DNA of 44,694 nucleotides from Allomuricauda sp. (GCF_028282265.1 NZ_JANQIH010000094.1:1-44694), one strand, 5' to 3'; positions 1 to 11,866 are shown, counted from the stretch's first letter. Notes: generated by a model from the sequence alone, not told the origin. Numbers and translations: made by a program.

Positions 1-1
1 G

Positions 2-445
2 AAAGGAAAACGACCTACAACCGTTACCGCAGTCACACAGCAGCTACAACCTGAAAATAATCCCAAAGTGGATGATGATGCTACCATTCTTTTGACCTAC
101 GACAACGCCCAAGCCATAATAGAAGCGTCTTGGAACTGGCCCATTGGGCGAAAGGATATGGAAATCTACGGCCTAACCGGGACTTTGTATGCCGATAACC
201 GTAACGATTTCCGTATTCGCATAGCCGAGGGTTACGATGGTTTTTCCGAAGAAAAAATGGAACTGTCTGAGCGGGAATATCCATTGAATGATCCCTTTTC
301 GCTATTTGCTGCTGTAATTAAGGGTCAACATCAACTTTCTCCCTTTGACCTATCCTCACCGGAAAACAACATGATTGTCATGGAAATTTTGGATGCCGCC
401 CGTGAAAGTGCTCGAAAAGGCAAAACCATAAAACTAAAGAAATAG
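2..445 (+). CDS. Gfo/Idh/MocA family oxidoreductase, C-terminal part (5' truncated by window edge)
   Basis: Frame stays open to the window start (KGKRPTTVTAVTQQLQPENNPKVDDDATILLTYDN...), ends in taa at 445. 'ATILLTYDNAQAIIEASWNWPIGRKDMEIYGLTGTLYA' is typical of the Gfo/Idh/MocA C-terminal domain. Confidence 0.75.
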   Translation, partial: KGKRPTTVTAVTQQLQPENNPKVDDDATILLTYDNAQAIIEASWNWPIGRKDMEIYGLTGTLYADNRNDFRIRIAEGYDGFSEEKMELSEREYPLNDPFSLFAAVIKGQHQLSPFDLSSPENNMIVMEILDAARESARKGKTIKLKK

Positions 446-454
446 CCCAAATCT

Positions 455-2515
455 ATGAGAAATGTTCTTCTGAGCCTTTGCCTTTTGTTTTCTTTCGGGA
501 TTTGTGGGCAACAGGTAAAAAATGATACGGTTACCCGATTGGACGAAGTGATTTTGACCGAAGAGGTAATCCCGACAAACGCAGTGGGCATCACGACTTC
601 ATCCGCCATCGGCACGGAAACTTTTGAACGGTTCAATCCAGTTGATATTCCTTCGGCCATCAACCAAATTTCCGGAGTTTATCTCCTTTCAGGAGCTTTG
701 AACACCAACCGTATTACCATTAGAGGTGTGGGAGCTCGTACGCCTTTCGGCACCGACAAACTGCGTTTGTACTTCAATGGCATTCCGGTTACGAATGGCA
801 CAGGTTTTTCAACTATTGAGGCTTTTGATTTGGAAAATTTAGGTTCACTTGAGGTCATCAAGGGTCCTAAAGGAACCGCGTACGGCACCAATTTGGGTGG
901 GGCCATTCTTCTAAATACCAAGCTTGCTCGCGAAGGTCAAACGCGTTTGGTGAACAACTTTACGGTGGGTTCTTATAATATGTTCAAAAACAACATCTCG
1001 TTTAGCCATCAAGAGAAAGGCTTAGGATTAAAAGTAAGCTACAATCGCTTGGAAACGGATGGTTTTAGACAGAACAATCGTTTTGTTCGGGACGGGATTC
1101 TTATTAATTCAAATTTTGCATTAAGTTCAAAAAGTACTATTGGTGTTTTGGTCAATTACATCGACTATACCGCACAGATACCAAGTTCTATTGGCGAAAC
1201 TGATTTTCGTGAAGACCCCCGTAGGGCAGCGGCCAATTGGTTGGCAGCACGAGGTTTTGAGGCCAATAGATACACCTTGACCGGTTTATATCATCAATAT
1301 CAGCTGGCGGATAATCTGAAGAACACAACCAGTGTTTTTTATACCTATCTCGATCATGATGAACCGCGACCTTTCAATATACTTGAAGAGATTACCAATG
1401 GATTTGGGTTCCGGAGTCTTTTCGAAGGAAGTATTGGTTCAGCAACCTACGTTTTAGGTGGAGAATTGTATAAGGATGAATACGAGTGGAGTACATTTCA
1501 AAATCTCTTCCGTGACCGAGATGGCGATGGGAGTTTTAAAGGGGACCAAATCAGTGACAACAAGGAATTTCGCACCCAGCTCAACGTTTTTGGTGCTGTG
1601 ACCTATCCGTTTTCGGACCGTTTTTCGGCCCAAATAGGACTCAATTTCAATCAGACTCAATACGATTTTCGCGATTTGTTCAATACAGGTGAAGCAAACA
1701 CCTCTGCCGAACGAAACTTTGATGCCATTCTCCTCCCCAGTTTCGGATTGCGATACACCTTCACTAACGGAAACATTTATGCTAATGTAAGTCGTGGTTT
1801 TTCAAACCCAAGTTTAGAAGAAACTCTGACGCCGGACGGAATCATTAATCCGGATATTGCCCAAGAAACGGGAACCAGTTATGAATTGGGCAGTCAGATT
1901 TCCTTGTTCAATAGGAGGTTGGTCATGACCGCCGCTCTGTACCGAATGGATATCAATGACCTTTTGGTGGCGCAACGCGTGGGAGAGGACCAATTTGTAG
2001 GGAGGAATGCTGGTGAAACCCGGCACCAGGGTCTCGAATTGGACGCCAAATACCGTGTCGTAATTTCTAAGGAAATGTTGCTTTCCCCTTACATCAGCTA
2101 CACCTTGAATGACCATAGCTTTATTGATTTTGTAGACGGCGATGACGATTTTTCGGGCAATCCTTTGACAGGAGTTCCACGGCATCGCATAGCCTCGGGT
2201 ATCGATTTTGTGCACCAAATCGGATTTCGTGCCAATCTGACCCATCAATTTGTGGATGAAATTCCTTTGACCGATGCCAACACCTTGCGCAGTGAAGCAT
2301 TCAATGTATTTAATGCCCGGCTGAGCTATCGAACTCCAATTGCCAACAAGTTTTCATTGGGCTTAAACGTAGGGGCCAATAACCTCTTTAATACTCGTTT
2401 TGCTCAATCTGTGTTAATCAATGCCACAGGGTTCGGGGGCAGTGAGCCACGTTATTTTTATCCGGGTAATGACCGGAATTATTATGGAGGGGTTCGTTTG
2501 CGGTATTTGTTTTAA
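455..2515 (+). CDS. TonB-dependent receptor
   Basis: 686 aa; signal peptide, plug domain (IRGVGARTPFGTDKLRLYFNGIPVTNGTG, EVIKGPKGTAYGTNLGGAILLNT), beta-barrel, C-terminal aromatic end 'GGVRLRYLF'. Confidence 0.93.
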   Translation: MRNVLLSLCLLFSFGICGQQVKNDTVTRLDEVILTEEVIPTNAVGITTSSAIGTETFERFNPVDIPSAINQISGVYLLSGALNTNRITIRGVGARTPFGTDKLRLYFNGIPVTNGTGFSTIEAFDLENLGSLEVIKGPKGTAYGTNLGGAILLNTKLAREGQTRLVNNFTVGSYNMFKNNISFSHQEKGLGLKVSYNRLETDGFRQNNRFVRDGILINSNFALSSKSTIGVLVNYIDYTAQIPSSIGETDFREDPRRAAANWLAARGFEANRYTLTGLYHQYQLADNLKNTTSVFYTYLDHDEPRPFNILEEITNGFGFRSLFEGSIGSATYVLGGELYKDEYEWSTFQNLFRDRDGDGSFKGDQISDNKEFRTQLNVFGAVTYPFSDRFSAQIGLNFNQTQYDFRDLFNTGEANTSAERNFDAILLPSFGLRYTFTNGNIYANVSRGFSNPSLEETLTPDGIINPDIAQETGTSYELGSQISLFNRRLVMTAALYRMDINDLLVAQRVGEDQFVGRNAGETRHQGLELDAKYRVVISKEMLLSPYISYTLNDHSFIDFVDGDDDFSGNPLTGVPRHRIASGIDFVHQIGFRANLTHQFVDEIPLTDANTLRSEAFNVFNARLSYRTPIANKFSLGLNVGANNLFNTRFAQSVLINATGFGGSEPRYFYPGNDRNYYGGVRLRYLF

Positions 2516-2672
2516 AGATTAGGTATCTGTTTTCTGCATATTGATTCCAGCTTATCCCTTTTAGCATCGTTTTTATTCCTATTTTGAGTTGGTTTACCTT
2601 CAAAAACCAGAAGAAATGTAAAACAGTACCATAAAACCATAATCACCAACCAAAACCACCCTCAGCCTTTTT

Positions 2673-3809
2673 ATGAAAAAAACTAAGATTTTGATTATTA
2701 GTGTAGGTAGCATGGTAGCCCAAAATGTATTGGAGACCCTTAAGCATAGAAGAGAAAATATCATCATTTTAGGAACCGATGCAAGTTCTGATGCACCTCT
2801 TTATGATTGCGACAAGATTTACTTAGTTCCCCTTTCAGAATTACCCCCATCGCAATTTTCAAAAGTCCTTAGCAAAATCATACAGGAAGAATCCCCAGAC
2901 CTAATTATACCCGGCCGCGACATCGATGTCATTATTCTATCCATGTTACGTAAAGATTTTCCAGATATTTCGGATAGGTTCATATCTGGAGAAACGGAAT
3001 TAGCAAAACTAATGGAGGATAAATGGCTTAGTTACGAGTTTGCTCATAATGAATCCCTTCCTTTTGCTGAAACCATTATTTACGATTACAATAAGGACAA
3101 AAAGAACATGGACAAATTCATTGCCACACATGGATTCCCCTTAATTGCGAAGCCTCGAAAGGGTTTTGCCAGTAAAGGTGTCTTCTTTGTCTTAAATCAG
3201 GAGCATCTTTCTTCTCTTTCTTCGGATGGCTCCATAATCTTACAAGAGTATTTGGGAGATGGCAGTAAAATTTCAGGTTTTCACGAAAGCCTAATTCAAA
3301 GAGGCCTCCCCTTATTTTATTCGGTTGAGGAAATAAAGTATAGCATGCAAATGTACATAGGCAAATCGGGAGAATTGATGGGACATATTATCACAAAGCA
3401 CCAAATGAAAAATGGGGTCAGTTCTGTTGTCACGCTTTTCGAAAACCACGGATTGGAAAATCTTGTACAACGGTATTACACGGTGTTTTCAAAAAAAGGA
3501 TGGTACGGGCCACTAAATATTCAGTTGCAGAAATCGAATAAAACAGGTGAGCTAAAAGCGTATGAGTTCAATGGGCGTTTCACGGGCGCAACGGCTTCTC
3601 GATATATTCTGGGCTATGATGAAATTGGCTTTGCCCTAGAGCAATTATCCTCAGTAAATATTGGAACAGACGATTCGTTCAAATCTCAAAAAAGGGTTTT
3701 GAAACAGACCTATATATCTGCACGTCCAGAGGGGCCAAGGGCTTTTTTGGATGAAAACAAGGTGTGGTCCAAAAAAATAGATGACCACGTCATTCCTTTG
3801 AGTGATTAA
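2673..3809 (+). CDS. ATP-grasp domain protein, carbamoyl-phosphate-synthase-large-subunit-like
   Basis: 378 aa; N-terminal pre-ATP-grasp fold (ILIISVGSMVAQNVLETLKHR), central 'FIATHGFPLIAKPRKGFASKGVFFV' and 'LQEYLGDGSKISGF', C-terminal 'AYEFNGRFTGATASRYILGYDE'. Confidence 0.8.
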   Translation: MKKTKILIISVGSMVAQNVLETLKHRRENIIILGTDASSDAPLYDCDKIYLVPLSELPPSQFSKVLSKIIQEESPDLIIPGRDIDVIILSMLRKDFPDISDRFISGETELAKLMEDKWLSYEFAHNESLPFAETIIYDYNKDKKNMDKFIATHGFPLIAKPRKGFASKGVFFVLNQEHLSSLSSDGSIILQEYLGDGSKISGFHESLIQRGLPLFYSVEEIKYSMQMYIGKSGELMGHIITKHQMKNGVSSVVTLFENHGLENLVQRYYTVFSKKGWYGPLNIQLQKSNKTGELKAYEFNGRFTGATASRYILGYDEIGFALEQLSSVNIGTDDSFKSQKRVLKQTYISARPEGPRAFLDENKVWSKKIDDHVIPLSD

Positions 3810-3893
3810 TAAGGTTTGTCTAAAAAGTATTAAATAGCCACGTATTCCCTTTGGATATACTTAGCTTTTTTGGTAGGTTTATATATACCAACA

Positions 3894-5718
3894 TTGGCAA
3901 CAAGCTGAAAACTAAACAATATGAAAAGGAATCATTATTTGTTATTTAGTTTTATTATACTAATCAGCTGCACTTCAGACAGTGAACAAACTCAGAACCA
4001 GAATAATGTTCCTGACCAAAATAACGTTCCTAATTCTGTTCTAAATATAACAAGTTTTACCGCTAAAATTAACACCCCAATTCAGACAAGGGACTATTCA
4101 TATCACAATCAAGGATATGATGGTATTTTTGAAAACCCTGATCGTAGCAAGATATTTAATGGTAATATTAATATTAGTTATGGTACTAATTCAACTCAAC
4201 TGAACACTAATGACATTCAAATTACTTGGAGGAGTAGTATTGATGGCATTTTATTTGAAGGAAACCCGAATGATACTTTTCAAAGTGAAATTGAGGAAAC
4301 ATTAACCAAGGGAATTCATACTATATTTTTGGAGGCCTCAATACCAAATGAGGATTTGACTGCGAAAGACTCTATTATATTATCGAATAACTTAAAACTT
4401 ACGGCTTTAAATACAGGTAAATCTGTAAAATTAAATTGGACACAATATGAAGGAAATGACTTTGTATCTTACAAAGTTTATTCAGAAGAATTTGATCCAA
4501 TAGTTGAAATCAATAACATTAACACATTAGAATATGATGTGACAAGTTATTCATCGCTTGTTGAAGATAAGAAATATCAAATTATCGTTGAAACAAATGG
4601 TAATTACAACCATGTTATGGGTAGTAACATTGAAAGTATGCATCCTGGTATTTTTATCGACTTTTCCTATTACATTCATAAAATCATAAAAGACCCATCG
4701 ATACCAAAGCTCTATGCTTTGGTAGGAAACAAACGCTACGATTCAGATGTCTATGGTTTGTTAATAATTGATATTAATTCTGAAACAATTGAAGTTAATT
4801 CTCACATATTACAAAATGAATTTTTTGCAGATTTAGATATATCACCCAATGGGCAATATCTATTCTTATGTCAAGAAAACGTTGATAAAATAACAAAACT
4901 TGATTTAGATACATTAGAGGCTACAACTTTTGCAATAAACACTGGTGGATGGGGAATTCATAAAATAGAAGTTGGAAATAACAATGTTCTGTACTGTCAT
5001 AGAAACCCTCCTTCATCTGGAAGTACTCAATTTTGGATTTATAATGGGAATACTGGAAGTTTAATAAATGGACCAACAAGTAGATTAAGCCATGGCGATA
5101 TTGAACTAGACAATACAACCAATACTTTGTATGCTGGCGAAAGCAACACCAGTAATGGAAGGATGTATAAATTTAATGTAGATGGGGCCTCAATTAACTT
5201 AGACTCAAACTTTCCCATTTTATCTAATGGAATTTCATATCCATCAGCTTTCATCCTACTATCTGATGATAACCAAAACATCTTTTGGGAAAATTATCAA
5301 TTGGATTTAGACTTAAATGTTATTAGAACTTTTAATACAAATGTTAAAGCTTGCAGTCCAAATAATAATTATTTAGCAGATTTTGATAATGTTTATAACT
5401 ATTCAGATTTAAGTGTTGTATGTGAATATCCAGAATTTCCTGAAGGTACTTTCGTTTCTCCTAAGATTACATTTTCTGATGACAATAATCTCATCTATTG
5501 TTGGGCTAATCAATTAAATCTAAGAGATCATTCTGACCCATATTGGAGAGCTCAAACATATATCTTTAAATTTGAAATAGAATAAAGCCAGTTGCCAACA
5601 CTGTATAGAATTAATTTCTTGTTTTTAGCTTCTTTACGAAAATCCTAGCGGATTTTTATTCGGTTCGTATATGCTAAATTGATTGCTTAAACCACGCAAC
5701 TACTCATAGCCGAGACCG
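3894..5718 (+). mobile_element. Putative integron-like gene cassette (single ORF plus 3' palindromic recombination-site-like element)
   Basis: Left edge TTGGCAAC (3894-3901), short 5' leader, one ORF, palindrome within 10 nt of the stop, right edge ...GACCG|TT. Joining ...CCG to TTGGCAAC makes GTTGGCAAC, the reverse complement of GTTGCCAAC at 5591-5599. Confidence 0.45.
3921..5585 (+). CDS. AT-rich predicted lipoprotein with beta-propeller-like region; cargo of a putative gene cassette
   Basis: 554 aa; signal peptide with lipobox (SFIILISC) followed by acidic TSDSE; central segment with 'LYALVGNK..VYGLLIIDINSETIEV..FADLDISPNGQYLFLCQENVDKITKLDLDTLEATTF' resembling YVTN/WD-like propeller repeats. 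Strikingly AT-rich. Confidence 0.75.
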   Translation: MKRNHYLLFSFIILISCTSDSEQTQNQNNVPDQNNVPNSVLNITSFTAKINTPIQTRDYSYHNQGYDGIFENPDRSKIFNGNINISYGTNSTQLNTNDIQITWRSSIDGILFEGNPNDTFQSEIEETLTKGIHTIFLEASIPNEDLTAKDSIILSNNLKLTALNTGKSVKLNWTQYEGNDFVSYKVYSEEFDPIVEINNINTLEYDVTSYSSLVEDKKYQIIVETNGNYNHVMGSNIESMHPGIFIDFSYYIHKIIKDPSIPKLYALVGNKRYDSDVYGLLIIDINSETIEVNSHILQNEFFADLDISPNGQYLFLCQENVDKITKLDLDTLEATTFAINTGGWGIHKIEVGNNNVLYCHRNPPSSGSTQFWIYNGNTGSLINGPTSRLSHGDIELDNTTNTLYAGESNTSNGRMYKFNVDGASINLDSNFPILSNGISYPSAFILLSDDNQNIFWENYQLDLDLNVIRTFNTNVKACSPNNNYLADFDNVYNYSDLSVVCEYPEFPEGTFVSPKITFSDDNNLIYCWANQLNLRDHSDPYWRAQTYIFKFEIE

Positions 5719-5726
5719 TTATGGCT
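5586..5726. repeat. Long nested imperfect palindrome (attC-like element) immediately after the 3921-5585 stop codon
   Basis: Nested complementary arms: AGCCA 5586-5590/TGGCT 5722-5726; GTTGC 5591-5595/GCAAC 5696-5700; AATTAAT 5609-5615/ATTGATT 5678-5684 (one mismatch); TTTAGC 5624-5629/GCTAAA 5673-5678; TACGAA 5635-5640/TTCGTA 5664-5669; AAAATCC 5639-5645/GGATTTT 5650-5656. Confidence 0.7.
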
Positions 5727-5774
5727 CATTTATTGCTTAACTTAATTCAGAGTGCTCAATTTTAATAAAATCAG

Positions 5775-6686
5775 ATGAAAACCATCATACAAATCATATT
5801 ATTTCTTGCTTTCATGTTTAGCTATGGCAATAGAATCGACCTTCTTAATACGACCCAAGAAGTTATTGATTTTGTAAGGGAAGTTCATCCTGATTTTGAT
5901 GATCCCAAATTCACCATTCGGTCGACCGAACAAATGAAAAAAGACCTTTACTGCGATGGGATTTTCAACGATTGGAACGTGAAGAATTGGGAAAAAGTAG
6001 ATTTAAACCATGACGGAAGAACGGACCTTGTTTTTACGGCCCATTTCTACGGTTATAAATCCTATGTTCTTCTTGATACGGGCTCTGATACATATAGTTT
6101 ATTGCCCCTACCAAAAAAGAGCTCTTCTCGAAATTGTGACTTTACCCAAGTAATTAAGATTGATGGAAAAAACTACCTCAAACATCATGGACAGATACAA
6201 ATACGTGACAATGAAAACAAGAACCAGATACGTTATAAAACAATTTCGGTCATCGATACCTTAACCGTCAAATATGGCGGCATATTTGAACTTGACGACA
6301 ATCAAACATCATATACCATCGAACAGGTTTCCATTGAGACGGTGCCTTGCTTTGGCACTTGTCCTGTTTTTACGTTAACCATTGACAAAACTGGGAACAC
6401 CCAATTTATAGGCAAAGAACACGTCTCCAAAAAAGGGAAATTCACCACTAAGATTCCCCAACAAACTGTCGATGCCCTTTGGGCCATGATTGCTTATGCA
6501 AAGCTGAAAGAACTCAAAAATGAATACGAAAACCCTTGGGCCGATGGCAGAACTGTAACCATTCGGGTTGATTTTAGTGATGGAAGCACAAAAAAAATTA
6601 GGGATCACGGTTTGCAGGGTACTTTTGGCTTGCGCTCCATTTATGACAAACTAATGGAACTTGTTACAAAAACAGATTGGAAGTGA
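5775..6686 (+). CDS. DUF6438 domain-containing protein (secreted)
   Basis: 303 aa; signal peptide; 'VSIETVPCFGTCPVFTLTIDKTGNTQFIGKEHVSKKGKFTTKI' is the DUF6438 CxxxCP-type signature as I recognise it; upstream 'DLNHDGRTDLVF' resembles an FG-GAP/VCBS segment. Confidence 0.7.
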   Translation: MKTIIQIILFLAFMFSYGNRIDLLNTTQEVIDFVREVHPDFDDPKFTIRSTEQMKKDLYCDGIFNDWNVKNWEKVDLNHDGRTDLVFTAHFYGYKSYVLLDTGSDTYSLLPLPKKSSSRNCDFTQVIKIDGKNYLKHHGQIQIRDNENKNQIRYKTISVIDTLTVKYGGIFELDDNQTSYTIEQVSIETVPCFGTCPVFTLTIDKTGNTQFIGKEHVSKKGKFTTKIPQQTVDALWAMIAYAKLKELKNEYENPWADGRTVTIRVDFSDGSTKKIRDHGLQGTFGLRSIYDKLMELVTKTDWK

Positions 6687-6892
6687 CTTATGAATGACTA
6701 GGTAATGTCCAATACTTAATTCCAATCGTTAAAACAGAATCATTTCCCACATCATAATTTCTATTTCCTATCTTTATTGGCAAATTACGGCTCACCTCAT
6801 CTCAGACGCAATAAGCGCAGAATCAGCGAAACACTGAGGCCACTATCACCCTCTGGATTAATTTATAAAAATGATACGTTCAAAATCATCCC

Positions 6893-7843
6893 ATGTCTAA
6901 GATTCAACGCAAAGAGATTCATGTAATCAGCAGAAATAGTAATTGGTCCCCGGAAGGCATTGATACGGTTCTTAAAGAGGAAGTATATAACAACAAACTG
7001 TCTTGGCAAAAGTTTCTCAAACTCTTTTTCATCAGTTCAGGTGTTGGTTTCACAGCAGCCGGAATCATCTTTTTTTTCGCCTACAACTGGGCCGAATTGC
7101 ATAAGTTCATCAAAATAGGACTAATTGAGGCCCTTATCATTATTGTGACGTATATTGTTCTGTTTTCAAGATTAAGCCACAATACCAAAAATATTCTTTT
7201 GACCGGGGCATCCATTCTTGTAGGTGTTTTGTTCGCAGTTTTTGGTCAGGTCTATCAGACGGGGGCCAATGCCTATGATTTCTTCTTGAGTTGGACTCTT
7301 TTTATTGCGCTTTGGGTAATGGTTTCCAACTATGCTCCGCTTTGGCTACTATTCATTACCCTATCGCACACAACACTGATTTTATATTCTCAACAGGTCG
7401 CCCATGGATGGTCACAAGTTGCATTGTTCACCCTACTTTTTGGGATAAACACACTTTTTTTGCTCAGCTTTTTGTTTTTAAAAAGAAGGAATTCCTCAAT
7501 TCATGCTCCCACGTGGTTTACCCATTTGTTGGCATTGGCTTCGGTAACCTTTGCCACAATAGGTGTTTTAATTGGCATTTTTGATGGAGCCCAGTGGGAA
7601 TTTTTAATTCTCATTGTTGTGGCCTCCGTTTTATATGCACTGGGAATTTTACATGGACTACGAAATAAGAGCGGTTTTTATCTTTCCATAGTCTTATTCA
7701 GCATTATTATAATTATCGCCGGTCTTTTGTTGGAAGTCTCCGATAGTGCCGGTATGCTTTTGTTTATAAGTCTCTTTATTATCGCCAGCGTAACCTTGGT
7801 AATCATTAAACTTTTTGATCTTCAGAGGAAATGGAAAAAATAG
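6893..7843 (+). CDS. DUF2157 domain-containing membrane protein
   Basis: 316 aa with many TM helices; N-terminal 'GIDTVLKEEVYNNKLSWQKFLKLFFISSGVGFTAAGIIFFFAYNWAELHKFIKIGLIEALI' is typical of DUF2157; followed by DUF4401 and GDYXXLXY genes. Confidence 0.85.
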   Translation: MSKIQRKEIHVISRNSNWSPEGIDTVLKEEVYNNKLSWQKFLKLFFISSGVGFTAAGIIFFFAYNWAELHKFIKIGLIEALIIIVTYIVLFSRLSHNTKNILLTGASILVGVLFAVFGQVYQTGANAYDFFLSWTLFIALWVMVSNYAPLWLLFITLSHTTLILYSQQVAHGWSQVALFTLLFGINTLFLLSFLFLKRRNSSIHAPTWFTHLLALASVTFATIGVLIGIFDGAQWEFLILIVVASVLYALGILHGLRNKSGFYLSIVLFSIIIIIAGLLLEVSDSAGMLLFISLFIIASVTLVIIKLFDLQRKWKK

Positions 7844-8907
7844 ACCGAATCAAAGCTTTTTTAGAAGGTATTCGTTCTGAGCAGGGCGATACTTTTGAAT
7901 ATGATGAAAAAGGTATCGTTGAAGATTTGGAAGCACAAACCTCAAATCAAGCTTCCTTGGCAATTAAGGTACTTTCCGTTCTGGGCGGCTTTTTGGCGAC
8001 CTTGGCCTTTGTAGGTTTTTTGGGGATTGCCGGCATTTTTGATTCCGAAACCAGCTTGACTTTTTTGGGAGTAGCCTTCATTATTGCCGCTATTTGGATT
8101 AATAGAATATTTGACAAGCTCATCATTGATACGTTCAGTGTATCCATTTATATTGTTGGTTTTACCATGCTTTCCGTTGGGTTGGCCATGTCCGATGTTC
8201 ATGAAGATACAATCATATTGGTGGTCGGGCTTATAGGGCTTTCAGCCTTGTTTTTTACGCAGAACTATATTCTTTCCTTTATTTCAATACTTGTAATCAA
8301 TGGAAGTTGGCTTACTCTTATTCTATCCAATGATGTATATGACCTCGTTCATAAATACATCATTATACATACCCTTTTGCTTACCTATTTCTTTCTCAAC
8401 GAAGCAAAACTCATCTCATTGAACAAAAAGGTATCCAAACTATACAATCCCATACGAATTGGTTTGATTGTTTCGCTGCTATTTGGGCTGGTAGCTGTAG
8501 GCAAAAGACAATTGATTCCTGTTTCGGAAGATTTCATTTGGATATCATCCGTTGTATTATTCGCTGTCATTATGTATTTGGCGGGCATCATTATGAAAAT
8601 CAATGCGATAAAAAACAATAAAAACAAAGCGATCATTTATTTGTTAACGGCTCTATTGCTTATTCCCATTGGGTTATCCCCAGCAATCTTAGGAGCTATT
8701 TTAATCATGCTATTGAGCTTTAGGGTCAACTACAGAACAGGATTGGCCATTGGAATTATCGCTTTGGTATATTTTGTTGGCCAATATTATTATGATTTGA
8801 ATTTCACCCTTCTGACCAAATCGATTCTGTTGTTTTCCTCAGGGATATTTTTCTTGGGACTTTACTGGTTTATTCACGATAAAACAAAGTCTAATGAAAA
8901 GGTATAG
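7831..8907 (+). CDS. DUF4401 domain-containing membrane protein
   Basis: 358 aa polytopic membrane protein; start overlaps the DUF2157 gene by 13 nt; family context. Confidence 0.82.
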   Translation: MEKIDRIKAFLEGIRSEQGDTFEYDEKGIVEDLEAQTSNQASLAIKVLSVLGGFLATLAFVGFLGIAGIFDSETSLTFLGVAFIIAAIWINRIFDKLIIDTFSVSIYIVGFTMLSVGLAMSDVHEDTIILVVGLIGLSALFFTQNYILSFISILVINGSWLTLILSNDVYDLVHKYIIIHTLLLTYFFLNEAKLISLNKKVSKLYNPIRIGLIVSLLFGLVAVGKRQLIPVSEDFIWISSVVLFAVIMYLAGIIMKINAIKNNKNKAIIYLLTALLLIPIGLSPAILGAILIMLLSFRVNYRTGLAIGIIALVYFVGQYYYDLNFTLLTKSILLFSSGIFFLGLYWFIHDKTKSNEKV

Positions 8908-9382
8908 ATGGTTAGTTATTTTTCTGAACCTGCTGGTTTTACTGGTTTTTTTCACCAGTTCAATCCTTAAGAAAGAAGAGATACTTTCGGAAGGTAAACT
9001 TATTTTATTGGAGCTTGCTCCAGTAGATCCCCGCTCTCTGATGCAGGGAGACTATATGAGACTGCGTTATGCCATTTCAGATAATATCTATCCGGATAGT
9101 ATCCCCAAAAGAGGATTTTGTGTGGTAAAGCTTGACTCAAATGGGGTCGCCCAAAGAGTTCGGCTTCAAAAGGAAAGAGAACCTTTCAAAACCGATGAGC
9201 ATATCATTGAATACACAGCCCATGAGTGGATGGGAATTAATGTAGGGGCTGAATCGTACTTCTTTCAGGAAGGAGAGGCGGAGAAATATGAAAACGCCGC
9301 GTATGGAGGTATAAAAGTGGATGGACAAGGAAACAGTATCCTAATTGGGTTGTTTGACGAAAATCGAATACAGATAGAATAG
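8894..9382 (+). CDS. GDYXXLXY domain-containing protein
   Basis: 162 aa; N-terminal TM then 'LLELAPVDPRSLMQGDYMRLRYAIS' carrying the GDYxxLxY-like motif (GDYMRLRY); overlaps the preceding gene by 14 nt. Confidence 0.9.
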   Translation: MKRYRWLVIFLNLLVLLVFFTSSILKKEEILSEGKLILLELAPVDPRSLMQGDYMRLRYAISDNIYPDSIPKRGFCVVKLDSNGVAQRVRLQKEREPFKTDEHIIEYTAHEWMGINVGAESYFFQEGEAEKYENAAYGGIKVDGQGNSILIGLFDENRIQIE

Positions 9383-9422
9383 GCTCCTATTTGGGTGGCC
9401 TTCATCCAATAATTCCCATAAA

Positions 9423-9451
9423 AAAACACCCTGATAGTTTCAGGGTGTTTT
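9423..9451. terminator. Bidirectional hairpin terminator between GDYXXLXY gene and katG
   Basis: AAAACACCCTGA-tagtt-TCAGGGTGTTTT: 12-bp stem, 5-nt loop; A-run on left (T-run for minus strand) and T-run on right. Confidence 0.85.
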
Positions 9452-9471
9452 CATGTATAGTAGATTCAGAA

Positions 9472-11694
<2,223 letters not shown>

Positions 11695-11866
11695 TCATTT
11701 AAAAGTAATGCTCTCACCTATAAAATTAAATGCTCGATCATCTATTTGCGTTATGTGGATATTAAGATTGACTATGGTTCAGAAGAAAACCATTGATTTT
11801 AGCTATCTTGAAAACAAATAGGGAGAAGTGTCCTTCCTAAGATAATGAATTTAAAATTTCATCCGA

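Noticed and set aside
6778-6786. attggcaaa upstream of the DUF2157 gene as a second cassette edge
   Set aside because: Only a partial match, with no downstream palindromic element after 9382; the region is ordinary.
6800-6840. CTCAG...CTGAG inverted repeat upstream of the DUF2157 gene
   Set aside because: Only 5-bp arms with a long spacer; expected by chance.
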